Below are positions 54,946 through 63,702 of a DNA stretch of 64,000 nucleotides, piece by piece. Every line of letters starts with the position of its first letter. Position 1 is the stretch's first letter. Both the position numbers and the translations under genes were made by a program. Below the pieces are notes generated by a model. The model was not told the origin of the DNA. It ran no database searches and saw nothing but the letters and a program-made list of their open reading frames with translations. The DNA is from Pseudoduganella ginsengisoli (lineage in GTDB: Bacteria > Pseudomonadota > Gammaproteobacteria > Burkholderiales > Burkholderiaceae_D), in the NCBI RefSeq assembly GCF_009720865.1, contig NZ_WNLA01000001.1:1012786-1076785 (forward strand), in the 5' to 3' direction.

Positions 54946-57027
54946 TCAGGCGGTATATCTTTCTACCTGAACCAGTGTATCGTAAAAAGTCGGCGCACGG
55001 CCCATGTCTGTGAGGCGCTGGCTGGTGACTTCATTGGCGTTCTTGCCATCTCCGGCCAGCTTTTTCCACCAGATCGACAGCCCCACCACTAGGCCGGCAC
55101 GGGCTTTATCCGTCACACGGGCCTTGCACGAAAAACTGCCGCGATCGTTGTATATGCGCACCATGTCACCGTGCCCGATACCGCGTGCTGCGGCGTCTGT
55201 TGGATGAATGTCCAGATGCGGCTCGCCTTCCGTCGCGCGCAGGCTGGACACATTGACAAAGGTGGAGTTCAGGAAGTTGCGCGCCGGTGGTGAAATCATG
55301 GCAAGCGGATAGCGTTTTGCCAGTTCCGGATTGCTGGCCACCGACTCGTATGGCGCGATATACGTTGGCAGCGGATCGAGGCCGTCGGCTTGCATGGCGG
55401 CGGAATAAAACTCGCATTTGCCCGATGGCGTGGGGAAGCCGCCCAGCGCAAATGGTGCGGCCGGCATGTTGAGCTTTTGCCAGCCATTGCGCTTCAGCGA
55501 TTCCCAGTCGAAGTGGATGGCGCGCGCGTCTTGCGCATTGAATGCCTGCGCCGCCAGTTCATCGTCGGACTCCTTGAAGCACGCGTCATCCATGCCCATG
55601 CGCGCGGCCAGCAGGCGGAAGATTTCCGTATTCGGCTTGGCTTCGCCCATCGGCGCAATGGCGGCATTGTTTGCCATCATGTACAGGTGGCCATACGAGG
55701 TGTGCGTATCGACGTGTTCCAGCTGCGTGGTGGCAGGCAGCACGATGTCAGCGTAATCGGCGGTATCGGTCTGGAAGTGTTCCAGCACCACGGTAAATAA
55801 ATCTTCGCGGGCAAAGCCTTGGGCGACTTTCGGCGATTCCGGCGCCACGGCCACCGGGTTGGAGTTGTAGACAATGACCGCCTCGATTTGCGGACCGAAC
55901 TCCGGCGACGATGGCTTTAACAAGTCGTCGCCTATGGTCGACATATTGATGGTGCGCGGCGTGCGGCCTGCCAGCAAATCCGGACGCTGCAGCTTCGGCT
56001 TATTGGTCGGGAACGAACCGGACGACGACAGTTGCACGCCGCCGGCAGGATGGCGCCACGCGCCCACCAGCGCGGGCAGGCACGCGATGTTACGCACCGA
56101 CATGCCGCCGCCCTTTACGCGCTGCACGCCGTAATTGACGCGGATAGCGACAGGTTCGCCGGCTTTCGCCATGCCGCCGTACAGGCGCGCCAGCTGCACC
56201 ACTTCATCTTCGGTAATGCCGCAAGTTTGCGCTACGCGCACCGGCGTCCATTCCGCCACACGCTGCTTTAGTTCTTCGTAGCCCAAGGTGTAATCGGCAA
56301 TGTATTCGTGGTCAAGCAAATCTTCCGCAACCAGCACGTGCATGAGGCCCAGCGCCAGCGCCGCATCCGTGCCGGGCAGCGGTGCGATGTGCTGGTGGCA
56401 TTTTTCCGCCGTCAGCGAGCGGTACGGGTCGATGGCGATCAGTTTCGCGCCATTGCGTTTGGCGGCCTGCGCGCGGGTCCAGAAGTGCAAATTCGATGCA
56501 ATCGGGTTGCCGCCCCAGATGATGATCAGTTTGGCATCCTGGAATTGTTCGAGATCCGTACCAATCGATGCGCCCACCGTATAGCGGTAGCCGGTGGCGC
56601 CGGCCGTCGCGCAAATCGTGCGGTCCAGCAGCGATGCACCCAATTGGTGGAAGAAACGCTGCGCCATGGATTCACCCTGCACCAGGCCCATGGTGCCCGC
56701 ATAGCTGTAGGGCAGGATGGCTTGCGGATCGCGCGCGGCTATCGGCTTCAATTTGGCGGCAATGGTGTCGAGCGCTTCATCCCAGCTGATGCGCTCAAAC
56801 TTGCCTTCCCCCTTCTTGCCGACGCGGCGCAGCGGGTGCAATAGACGGTCCGGGTGGTATGTGCGCTCCGCATAGCGGGCCACCTTGGTGCACAGCACGC
56901 CGGCGGTGGGCGGGTGATCGGGGTCGCCTTTCACTTCCGTTGCGACGCCGTTTTCGACGGTAACGATCAGCGCGCACGTATCGGGACAATCGTGCGGGCA
57001 GGCGGCACGGACATGGGTGGTGGTCAT
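54946..57027 (-). CDS. molybdopterin oxidoreductase, cytoplasmic (FdhF/BisC-like)
   Basis: The 693-residue protein binds a [4Fe-4S] cluster through Cys10, Cys14, Cys18 and Cys46 (RAACPHDCPDTCALIVT, GVLCTK). It has molybdopterin-binding blocks such as GTMGLVQGESMAQRFFHQLG, IIIWGGNPIASNLHFW and a C-terminal dinucleotide-binding domain (about 570-690; HPTDAAARGIGHGDMVRIYND). There is no Tat signal, so it is cytoplasmic. A cysteine in DRTICATAGATGY lies where the active-site ligand is expected. The substrate is not evident; no partner subunits are nearby, so it may be a single-subunit enzyme. Confidence 0.88.
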   Translation of the reverse strand: MTTTHVRAACPHDCPDTCALIVTVENGVATEVKGDPDHPPTAGVLCTKVARYAERTYHPDRLLHPLRRVGKKGEGKFERISWDEALDTIAAKLKPIAARDPQAILPYSYAGTMGLVQGESMAQRFFHQLGASLLDRTICATAGATGYRYTVGASIGTDLEQFQDAKLIIIWGGNPIASNLHFWTRAQAAKRNGAKLIAIDPYRSLTAEKCHQHIAPLPGTDAALALGLMHVLVAEDLLDHEYIADYTLGYEELKQRVAEWTPVRVAQTCGITEDEVVQLARLYGGMAKAGEPVAIRVNYGVQRVKGGGMSVRNIACLPALVGAWRHPAGGVQLSSSGSFPTNKPKLQRPDLLAGRTPRTINMSTIGDDLLKPSSPEFGPQIEAVIVYNSNPVAVAPESPKVAQGFAREDLFTVVLEHFQTDTADYADIVLPATTQLEHVDTHTSYGHLYMMANNAAIAPMGEAKPNTEIFRLLAARMGMDDACFKESDDELAAQAFNAQDARAIHFDWESLKRNGWQKLNMPAAPFALGGFPTPSGKCEFYSAAMQADGLDPLPTYIAPYESVASNPELAKRYPLAMISPPARNFLNSTFVNVSSLRATEGEPHLDIHPTDAAARGIGHGDMVRIYNDRGSFSCKARVTDKARAGLVVGLSIWWKKLAGDGKNANEVTSQRLTDMGRAPTFYDTLVQVERYTA

Positions 57028-57184
57028 GGAATTCCCTGAAATACTGACTTGAAACCGCCATCGTAAACCATTTCCGCAGTGCGCTCAGGCTGCCCATCCG
57101 GCGCTGCCAAGGCTACAATGCCGATACAGCAACTGGTGTGCCGGGGATCCCGCCGCCAGAGCAACAGACGCGGAGACCTGGCAG

Positions 57185-58375
57185 ATGAAACTTGTAGAAC
57201 CCATCATTGCATTTCAATCCGAACTGCAACAAATCCGGCGCGATATCCACGCGCACCCTGAACTTTGCTATGAAGAACAGCGCACGTCCGACGTGGTAGC
57301 GGACAAGCTGGCCGAATGGGGCATTCCCGTCATCCGCGGCATGGGCACCACGGGCGTGGTCGGCATCATTAAAAACGGTTCGTCCGGCCGTGCCATCGGC
57401 TTGCGGGCCGACATGGATGCGCTGCCGATGCAGGAAGTGAATACCTTCCCCCATGCGTCGCGCCACCCGGGCAAGATGCACGGCTGCGGCCATGACGGCC
57501 ACACGGCCATGCTGCTGGGCGCTGCGCGCTACCTGGCCAAACACCGCAACTTCGATGGCACCGTGTACCTCGTATTCCAGCCGGCCGAAGAAGGCGGCGC
57601 CGGGGCGCGGGCCATGATCAACGATGGCTTGTTCGAGCAGTGCCCGATGGATGCGATTTACGGCATGCACAACTGGCCGGGCGAAGCCGCCGGCACGCTG
57701 AGCGTGACGGAAGGACCGATGATGGCTTCCAGTAATGAATTCCACGTCACGGTGCGGGGCAAAGGCGCCCATGCCGCGCAACCGCATAACGGCATCGATC
57801 CCGTCATGATTGCCGTGCAAATTGCACAAGCTTGGCAAACCATCATCAGCCGCAACAAGAGCCCGCTGGATACCGCCGTGTTGTCGATTACGCAAATCCA
57901 TGCGGGCAGCGCCACCAATGTAATTCCTGACGACGCCAAGCTGATCGGCACCGTGCGCACGTTCACGATGCCGGTGCTGGATATGATTGAAAGCCGCATG
58001 CGCGCGCTGGCCGAGGGCATTGCCGCCGGCTTTGGCGCGGAAGTGGACTTCACGTTCCGCCGCAATTACCCGCCGCTGGTCAACCATGCGAAAGAAACCC
58101 GCTTTGCCGTGGAAGTCATGAAAGCCATGGTGGGCGAAGACAAGGTCAACGATAAAGTTGAGCCCACGATGGGCGCGGAAGATTTCGCCTTCTTCCTGCA
58201 AGAAAAGCCGGGCTGCTACATCTTTATCGGCAATGGCGATGGCGAACACCGCGACGGCGGGCACGGGCTGGGCCCGTGCGTGCTGCATAACGGCAGCTAT
58301 GACTTCAACGATAACTTGCTGCCGATCGGCGCCAGCTTCTGGGTCAAGCTGGTGGAAGCGGCGCTGCCAAGGTAG
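57185..58375 (+). CDS. M20-family amidohydrolase (hippurate hydrolase / N-acyl amino acid type)
   Basis: The 396-residue enzyme has the M20D metal site: IHAHPELCYEEQRTSD (about 20-35), Asp-like ADMDALPMQE, the ligand Cys/His region HGCGHDGHTAMLLGAARYL, EEGGAGARAM and MGAEDFAFFLQEKPGC near the C-terminus. A lid/dimerisation domain (about 185-295; EFHVTVRGKGAHAAQP) is inserted. It cleaves N-acyl amino acids, with the exact acyl group open (hippurate, N-acetylamino acids or IAA conjugates). GGAGAC lies upstream. Confidence 0.92.
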   Translation: MKLVEPIIAFQSELQQIRRDIHAHPELCYEEQRTSDVVADKLAEWGIPVIRGMGTTGVVGIIKNGSSGRAIGLRADMDALPMQEVNTFPHASRHPGKMHGCGHDGHTAMLLGAARYLAKHRNFDGTVYLVFQPAEEGGAGARAMINDGLFEQCPMDAIYGMHNWPGEAAGTLSVTEGPMMASSNEFHVTVRGKGAHAAQPHNGIDPVMIAVQIAQAWQTIISRNKSPLDTAVLSITQIHAGSATNVIPDDAKLIGTVRTFTMPVLDMIESRMRALAEGIAAGFGAEVDFTFRRNYPPLVNHAKETRFAVEVMKAMVGEDKVNDKVEPTMGAEDFAFFLQEKPGCYIFIGNGDGEHRDGGHGLGPCVLHNGSYDFNDNLLPIGASFWVKLVEAALPR

Positions 58376-58382
58376 GGCCTGG

Positions 58383-59273
58383 TTACGGTAACTGGTCTGG
58401 GCCGCTGCCTACGCGGTGGCCCGTATTCAACTGTTCCAGCGCCAGCAGCGCTGCCGAATGGTCCGCATGCGGGAACGCATTCACTATCGATTCATAGCGC
58501 TGCGTCACCAGGTCCGTGACCGGCAATTCCACCCCGGCATCGGCGGCGGCCGCCAGGATATTGTGCTGGTCTTTCAACTGCGTCTTGACCTGCCCGCCCG
58601 GCATGAAGTTCCGTTCCAGCATACGCAAGCCGTGCACTTCCAGCACGCGGCTTTCCGCGAAGCCGCCTCGGATCGCATCGCGCACGGCGGCAGGATCGGC
58701 GCCTGCGGCCTGCGCCAATAACAGCGCTTCCGCCACGATATTGATGGTGCCGCCCACGATCAGCTGATTACACAGTTTCGACACCTGCCCCGCACCGGCC
58801 GGCCCCACGCGCGTGGAACGGCCCATGGCGGCAAACACTGGCTGCGCCTGCACGTAATCGTCTTCACTGCCGCCCGCCATGATGGCCAGCGTGCCCGCCT
58901 GCGCACCACCAACACCGCCCGACACCGGCGCATCGATAAAGCGGCAGCCGGCCGCCGTCAAACTGCGGTGAAACGCTTGCGCTTCCGACTGGCGCGTGGA
59001 ACTCATGTCGATCCACAGCGCATTGGACCGCAGCGATGGCAGCGCCGCATCGATCACCAGGCCGACTACCGGTCCCGCCTCCAGCATGGAAATCACGATA
59101 TCGGCTGACGACACGGCATCGCCCAGGTCCGCCACCGGCATCGCGCCAAATTCAGCGAGCGGTTCAGCTTTGCTGGCCGTACGGTTCCACACGGTGACGG
59201 CGTAACCGGCATTGAGCAGGCGCCGCACCATGGGTTCCCCCATTAAACCGATGCCGAGAAAAGTGATTTGCAT
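58383..59273 (-). CDS. 3-hydroxyisobutyrate-dehydrogenase-family NAD(P) oxidoreductase
   Basis: The 296-residue protein has the Rossmann signature MQITFLGIGLMGEPMVRRLL (GxGxMG form), the substrate motif DAPVSGGVGGAQAGTLAIMAGG (about 117-138) and the catalytic lysine in GAGQVSKLCNQLIVGG (about 167-172). Members include GlxR (tartronate semialdehyde reductase), MmsB and glyoxylate reductases. It is convergent with the amidohydrolase gene, only 7 bases apart. The substrate is uncertain. Confidence 0.92.
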   Translation of the reverse strand: MQITFLGIGLMGEPMVRRLLNAGYAVTVWNRTASKAEPLAEFGAMPVADLGDAVSSADIVISMLEAGPVVGLVIDAALPSLRSNALWIDMSSTRQSEAQAFHRSLTAAGCRFIDAPVSGGVGGAQAGTLAIMAGGSEDDYVQAQPVFAAMGRSTRVGPAGAGQVSKLCNQLIVGGTINIVAEALLLAQAAGADPAAVRDAIRGGFAESRVLEVHGLRMLERNFMPGGQVKTQLKDQHNILAAAADAGVELPVTDLVTQRYESIVNAFPHADHSAALLALEQLNTGHRVGSGPDQLP

Positions 59274-59400
59274 TTAGTGACTCCGAGCAGGATTAAAATC
59301 GATACAATCATCTTAGCCTCTCCGGCTCGATTTTGTGAATGTCGCTACAATTGTGGAATGCTATATAACTCGAGATATGGCATCGACTATGAAAGAGCCT

Positions 59401-59943
59401 ATGCACACATTCAAAATGATCGCGATTGCAAGCGCCATGCTGGCCATGCAATCCGCGCAAGCAGCGCCAGACATCAATACTGTTTATACGGAATTCGGCA
59501 CCGGATCAAAAGTCCGCATGGTGCGCGCCGGCGTCACTTCCGACTGGAATGACCGCTGGTTCCAATCCAACGGCACCAGTGTCCGTGCCTACTGGGATGT
59601 CAGCGCCGGCGCGTGGCGCGGCACCCAGGCCCGCAATATCCCCGGCGCGCACCAGAACTTGATGGACGTGGGCCTGACGCCCGTGTTCCGTTTCCAGCGC
59701 GATGATGGCCAGGGGTTTTATGCGGAAGCCGGTATCGGCGCCCACCTGCTGTCGAAGAAATATGACAACAACGATGACAAGCTGTCGACGGATTTCCAGT
59801 TCGGCGATCACGTTGGCGTTGGCTATGTCTTCAACAGGAATTGGGAAGTCACCGCCAAATACCAGCACTTTTCCAATGGCGGCATCAAGAAACCGAACAG
59901 CGGTGTGGATTTCGGGGTAGTGCGCCTGACTTACCGTTTCTGA
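59401..59943 (+). CDS. pagL: PagL-like lipid A 3-O-deacylase, Asp at catalytic Glu position
   Basis: The ATG at 59401, just after AAAGAG, gives 180 residues with a signal peptide (MHTFKMIAIASAMLAMQSAQA). An eight-stranded outer-membrane barrel ending in YRF follows. The active site HFSNGGIKKPN has His156 and Ser158 at the positions of H126/S128 of P. aeruginosa PagL. The position equivalent to its Glu140 is Asp170 here (SGVDFG), so activity might be altered. It would remove the 3-O-acyl chain of lipid A. An upstream ATG (59389) adds 4 residues. Confidence 0.85.
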   Translation: MHTFKMIAIASAMLAMQSAQAAPDINTVYTEFGTGSKVRMVRAGVTSDWNDRWFQSNGTSVRAYWDVSAGAWRGTQARNIPGAHQNLMDVGLTPVFRFQRDDGQGFYAEAGIGAHLLSKKYDNNDDKLSTDFQFGDHVGVGYVFNRNWEVTAKYQHFSNGGIKKPNSGVDFGVVRLTYRF

Positions 59944-59961
59944 TTCTTGTTGAATAATGTG

Positions 59962-59990
59962 GATGCCCGGCCTGCAGACCCGGCACCCAT
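59962..59990. repeat. short dispersed repeat, copy 2 (GATGCCCGGCCTG...)
   Basis: The second copy of the 29-base unit also found at 22683-22711, differing at 3 positions. It again lies directly before a terminator hairpin, in the pagL-M4 gene spacer. Confidence 0.6.
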
Positions 59991-59993
59991 AAA

Positions 59994-60036
59994 AAATAAA
60001 ACCTCCGCAAGCGCAAGCCTGCGGAGGTTTTTATTT
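59994..60036. terminator. bidirectional terminator between pagL and the M4 peptidase gene
   Basis: ACCTCCGCA (60001-60009) and TGCGGAGGT (60020-60028) form a 9-bp stem flanked by A-rich sequence on the left and T-rich sequence on the right, so it ends both convergent transcripts. Confidence 0.9.
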
Positions 60037-60048
60037 TGTGAGCGCTGA

Positions 60049-61776
60049 TTATTCAGCGATGTCGGCGCCCACGTTAATGGCAGCGTAGGCGCGTTGTGCC
60101 GCCTTGGCTTCCTTGCTGCCCACGCCATACAGTTCCTGCGCGGCGGCGATCACGGCTGCACGTGCGTCAGCATAGGTCGAGCCGGAAGTCAGCTTGGTGG
60201 TGTTGGCCTTGAACCAGATGCGGTATGCCTTGTCGATGCCGATACCGGTCATGTTCTTCGGCGCCTGCACCAGGTACTTCGAGTAGTAATCGCTGGTGGT
60301 GGTGGCGCTGGAACCCATGGCCAGGAAGTAGAACATGCGGTTGTTCGGGCCGCTCGAATAGTGTGGATCCAGGCGCTTCAGCGACGTGCTCCATGCATCC
60401 AGCGACGAGCCATCCTTGCTTGGCTTGTACATCCAGCGCAGCGGGGTGCCGGTCTTCGAGATTTCCTTGCCCATCATCCAGTCGTTGCCGGCGTTGATGA
60501 CGGTGCCGGTGCCGCCGTTGCGGGCATAGGCTTCCACTGCTTCACCGTTGATGTCGGACGCCGATTCATTCAGGCCGCCCGATTCGCCACGGTAGGTCAG
60601 GTTGGACGTTGCGGCGGTGACGCCGTGGCCCATTTCGTGGCCGATCACGTCGATCGAACCCAGGCTGTAGAACGACGAGCCGTCGCCGATGTACATGCAC
60701 TTGCAAGTGTCGGTGTAGAAGGCGTTGTCGTAAGCGGTGCCCACGTGAACGGCGATGTAAGTCGCGGTGTTGTTACCGTCCAGCGACTTCCAGCCCAGCA
60801 CGTTGTTCATCGTGTCGTAGGTGTTTTGCAAGCCCCACAGTGCATTCACTGCTGCGGTCTGGCCGTTGGCGTTGGTGGTGCTGCCGCCACTGATGTAATT
60901 CTTGCCATCGCCCCATACGTTGGTGCTGTTGGTGTAGATCACGCCCGGGGTTGGGTTGGACGTCGATGCGTGGTTGGCGTTGGTGATGGCCATGCCGCCG
61001 AACTGGCCGCCGGTGCCGCGGGTCGAATCGAGCATCTGGTAAGTGGTGCCAACCAGCGTGGTCTGGATCGGCACGTCACCGTTGTACTGGCTGTGGCCGG
61101 TGCCGACGATGCTCTGCACCATGTTCCACTGGTCCATCAGGCTGCCATCCTTGGCGTTCACGATGGTGTTGTGGAAGACAGCTTCCTGCCCCTTGCTCAT
61201 GCGGGTTTTCACCAGGTAGGCCAGCTGGTAGCTGTCTACCACGTCTTGGACGTCCAGCGCGTTCAGGTCGGCTTCTGCCTTGTTCTCGGCGCCGGCAACA
61301 CGCACAGTTTTCATGACTGGGTAGATGATCAGTTCAGCCGATGGCGGGTCGATGTGCGCTGCGGTCGATGGCAGCGACTTCATGGCCTTGGCGATGGCGT
61401 CGTTGCCGGACAGGGTAGGCTTGACGTCGAAGCGCTTGGCGGACAGGCTGCCGCGGCGGTCGGTCGCAGCTTCGCTGACGATCGCACCGTTTTTGTCGGT
61501 TACAACAACCGATTCCGATTCAAAGATGCGCACGCCTTTGTAGGTGTGGTGCACGCGGTTGATGGCGTGGCCATTCGCGCCTGGGTGCTGGCTGCCCAGG
61601 GCGTAGCCGTGGTCAGCGTCCAGACCATGCTTGCCGCGCTCGCCATTCAGCGTGCTGACCAGGCGGTCATTGTCTTGCTTGGACATCGAAACTGGATTGC
61701 CCATCATCGGGGCGGCGAATGCGGTGCCTGCGATCGAAACAATTGCTGCTGCAATCAGGGTCTTGCGAATTGCCAT
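60049..61776 (-). CDS. secreted M4 (thermolysin-like) zinc metallopeptidase
   Basis: The ATG at 61776 follows GGAGAGA, giving 575 residues. A signal peptide (MAIRKTLIAAAIVSIAGTAFA) precedes an FTP/PepSY propeptide (about 30-215) and a thermolysin catalytic domain. The zinc site is intact: His380-Glu381-x2-His384 in DVIGHEMGHGVT and the third ligand Glu404 in GLNESASDING. A pair CKC at 358-360 is unusual for the family. It degrades proteins outside the cell. It is divergent from the riboswitch operon that encodes a second secreted peptidase. Confidence 0.95.
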   Translation of the reverse strand: MAIRKTLIAAAIVSIAGTAFAAPMMGNPVSMSKQDNDRLVSTLNGERGKHGLDADHGYALGSQHPGANGHAINRVHHTYKGVRIFESESVVVTDKNGAIVSEAATDRRGSLSAKRFDVKPTLSGNDAIAKAMKSLPSTAAHIDPPSAELIIYPVMKTVRVAGAENKAEADLNALDVQDVVDSYQLAYLVKTRMSKGQEAVFHNTIVNAKDGSLMDQWNMVQSIVGTGHSQYNGDVPIQTTLVGTTYQMLDSTRGTGGQFGGMAITNANHASTSNPTPGVIYTNSTNVWGDGKNYISGGSTTNANGQTAAVNALWGLQNTYDTMNNVLGWKSLDGNNTATYIAVHVGTAYDNAFYTDTCKCMYIGDGSSFYSLGSIDVIGHEMGHGVTAATSNLTYRGESGGLNESASDINGEAVEAYARNGGTGTVINAGNDWMMGKEISKTGTPLRWMYKPSKDGSSLDAWSTSLKRLDPHYSSGPNNRMFYFLAMGSSATTTSDYYSKYLVQAPKNMTGIGIDKAYRIWFKANTTKLTSGSTYADARAAVIAAAQELYGVGSKEAKAAQRAYAAINVGADIAE

Positions 61777-61823
61777 AATCTCTCCGTTGTTGTATTGGGT
61801 AGCGGCGGCTACCTCGTGGCAAC

Positions 61824-61853
61824 ACAATACCGAAGCGTTACAGACCTAATCAA
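61824..61853 (-). promoter_or_regulatory. possible promoter of the M4 peptidase gene
   Basis: On the minus strand TTGATT (61853-61848) and TATTGT (61829-61824) are 18 bases apart, about 50 bases before the ATG. Only a moderate match. Confidence 0.3.
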
Positions 61854-61967
61854 AAAAATCGGAAATTACGACGAAAAGTGTGCACTTGTCTAAATTTGTA
61901 CTTTTTTGTCGAAAAAACCATTCTTTCTTTGCGAGCAATACAGAAACAACGTATCACTTGCGCACAA

Positions 61968-61997
61968 TTGAATCATTTGCATTGCCTGGGCTATGCT
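61968..61997 (+). promoter_or_regulatory. sigma-70 promoter upstream of the glycine riboswitch
   Basis: TTGAAT (61968-61973) and TATGCT (61992-61997), 18 bases apart, would start transcription near 62004, about 30 bases before the first aptamer. The spacing fits a riboswitch at the very 5' end of the message. Confidence 0.5.
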
Positions 61998-62034
61998 GAA
62001 TTAAGTAATCGGCAAGTTGCATGGCCGGTTGCAG

Positions 62035-62222
62035 CATAGTCGGGAGAGCCCGGTCCACCAGAACCGGCGCCGAAGGAGCAACCGCCCCGGAAACTCTCAG
62101 GCCCACGAACCGGCTAAGCTGATCAAACTCTGAAGAGCCGCCCGGCCCTACCTGGCCTGGCGCACCGAAGGAGCAAGCGGCGCTACCGCCCGCGAATCTC
62201 TCAGGTCCGGAACAGAGGGGGC
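62035..62222 (+). ncRNA. tandem glycine riboswitch (gcvT motif, two aptamers)
   Basis: Two consecutive glycine-aptamer cores are readable. The first runs from about 62041, with GGGAGAGCCC, GCGCCGAAGGAGCAA and AAACTCTCAGGC. The second runs from about 62128 to 62222, with CTCTGAAGAGCC, GCACCGAAGGAGCAAGC, GAATCTCTCAGGTCC and the closing GGAACAGAGGGG. These are the conserved blocks of the gcvT RNA, in the right order and with the usual short linker. It binds glycine cooperatively and usually turns on gcvTHP. Here the next long gene (62333) is an exported protein, not gcvT. The stretch 62223-62332 holds the expression platform, including a GC-rich hairpin (CTGTGCG/CGCGCAG) with no T-run, so translational control is possible. 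Confidence 0.93.
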
Positions 62223-62332
62223 ATCCGCTGTGCGTACGTCCTGTGCGCGCAGCCCCCGAACCATGATCACGACTGCTTTAACGCCGCTTTTGCGGTGTAG
62301 GCTTCGTGCACCCTAAAAAAGGAGACGCACCT

Positions 62333-63055
62333 ATGCAGCACCCACGTTTCACCCGGCGCGCATTGCTGGCGCCATTAGCCCTGTACACGATATTGGGCTT
62401 CGCCGGCGTACCGGCCATGGCGCAAAACGCTACTGCCGTTGCCGCCAAAGATGGCATTTCCGCGCAAGCTGCCGCACAGCGCGATTTCGCGCAATTTGCC
62501 GCGTACCAGATGCGCACGCGGCCAGGGATTGCTCCGGCTGATTTCCCGCTTGATATCAACGATATGCAAGACTTGAAAGATGCCGTGATCAGCTATGGTT
62601 TTCCTGTCCATACCGTGGAAGCCAAAGATATCGTTGCGGGCCGCACGGATTTGCAGGCCATGGCCAAGCCGACCGGCGAGTGGCGTTTCATTGTCTCCGT
62701 GCGAGGCAAGCCGGTGGGACTGGCGAGCGTCGAACAAGTCAACGGCCGCTATGAAACCGTCGCTTATGGCGGCGCCATCCTGGCTAAAGATGTGGAAGCG
62801 CTGACGTCCCATCACGGCAATGCAGCGCGCAGCAACCTGCGTTTCATCCGTATTTACCAGGCCCGCGCCGACTTCCTGGAAGTGTCGGGCGGAAGCCACC
62901 CGCGTTATGCGCCATTGCATTCAGCGCGCGAATCGCTGCTGCTGCAAGCGCGCGCGATGAAGTCGGGCCAGGGAGATACGTCGCTGATGGAAGCGTCCGA
63001 AGTGCTGCAGCCATTGCGCGCAGCTGTCAAAGCCAACCTGGATGCGTTCCACTGA
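62333..63055 (+). CDS. exported protein of unknown function under the glycine riboswitch
   Basis: The ATG at 62333 follows AAAAGGAG. The 240-residue protein has an Arg-containing signal peptide (MQHPRFTRRALLAPLALYTI, then GFAGVPAMAQ). No known domain is recognised. The mature part contains LPLD-like IAPADFPLDINDMQDLKDAV (about 65-85), a basic-hydrophobic mid section (TGEWRFIVSVRGKPVGLASV) and a helical C-terminus. It ends 12 bases before a papain-like peptidase gene, so they form an operon. A propeptide, inhibitor or chaperone role for that peptidase is possible, not shown. Confidence 0.8.
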   Translation: MQHPRFTRRALLAPLALYTILGFAGVPAMAQNATAVAAKDGISAQAAAQRDFAQFAAYQMRTRPGIAPADFPLDINDMQDLKDAVISYGFPVHTVEAKDIVAGRTDLQAMAKPTGEWRFIVSVRGKPVGLASVEQVNGRYETVAYGGAILAKDVEALTSHHGNAARSNLRFIRIYQARADFLEVSGGSHPRYAPLHSARESLLLQARAMKSGQGDTSLMEASEVLQPLRAAVKANLDAFH

Positions 63056-63067
63056 TCGGGAGAACTT

Positions 63068-63655
63068 ATGAAACTGAAGAACCTCGCAATCGGCGCCGCC
63101 CTGGCGCTGGCCATGCCGATGGCCATGGCGCAATGGCGCACGCTGTCCGTACCGCTGACGACGCAAGAACACAGCCAGTGGTGCTGGGCCGGATCCAGCA
63201 AAGCGATCCTCAGCTATTACTGGGCGAATTATCCGAGCCAGTGCCAGATCGTGAACTGGGCGTATGGTCTCAATTACGCATGCGGCAATACCACGTTTGA
63301 CTGGTACAGCCCTGCCAACCAGCCGAATTCCATGTATGGCACGCCGGGCAGTGTGCAAAACATCCTGTCGAATTGGGGCGTGCCGAATACCGCCATCAAT
63401 AACTACCTGTCGTGGAATACCGTGGTGGCGGACATCAATGCCAACCGCCCATTCGTGATCCGTTACGGCTGGACCGGCGGCGGCGGCCACATCATGGTGG
63501 GACGCGGCTATGAAACGTATAACGGCGTGAATTACGTGTACATCATGAATCCGTGGCCGGGTGAAGGACAGACGTACCGCACGTATGCATCGGCCGTCAG
63601 CGCGTCGGACCATAACTGGACGCACACGCAGCGCATGAATATCAGCCGGCAGTAA
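63068..63655 (+). CDS. secreted papain-like cysteine peptidase (C39/C70-type)
   Basis: The 195-residue protein has a signal peptide (MKLKNLAIGAALALAMPMAMA) and a small papain-like domain. The catalytic residues are visible: Gln33 (oxyanion) and Cys39 in TTQEHSQWCWAGSSKAIL, His141 in GGGGHIMVGRGYE and Asn161 in YIMNPWPGEG. This is the layout of the papain-like_cys_pep family (AvrRpt2-like C70 or C39-like). It lacks a long propeptide, which the upstream gene might supply. It ends in a strong terminator and would act outside the cell or in the periplasm. Confidence 0.9.
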   Translation: MKLKNLAIGAALALAMPMAMAQWRTLSVPLTTQEHSQWCWAGSSKAILSYYWANYPSQCQIVNWAYGLNYACGNTTFDWYSPANQPNSMYGTPGSVQNILSNWGVPNTAINNYLSWNTVVADINANRPFVIRYGWTGGGGHIMVGRGYETYNGVNYVYIMNPWPGEGQTYRTYASAVSASDHNWTHTQRMNISRQ

Positions 63656-63660
63656 AACAA

Positions 63661-63692
63661 AAAGCCCGCTCAGATCACTGAGCGGGCTTTTC
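63661..63692. terminator. strong bidirectional terminator shared by the peptidase operon and the rrn operon
   Basis: A perfect 13-bp stem, AAAGCCCGCTCAG (63661-63673) and CTGAGCGGGCTTT (63678-63690), with a 4-base loop. T residues follow on the plus strand and the run of A residues before it gives a T-run on the minus strand, so it also ends the convergent rRNA transcript. Confidence 0.95.
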
Positions 63693-63702
63693 TATATAAC
63701 TA

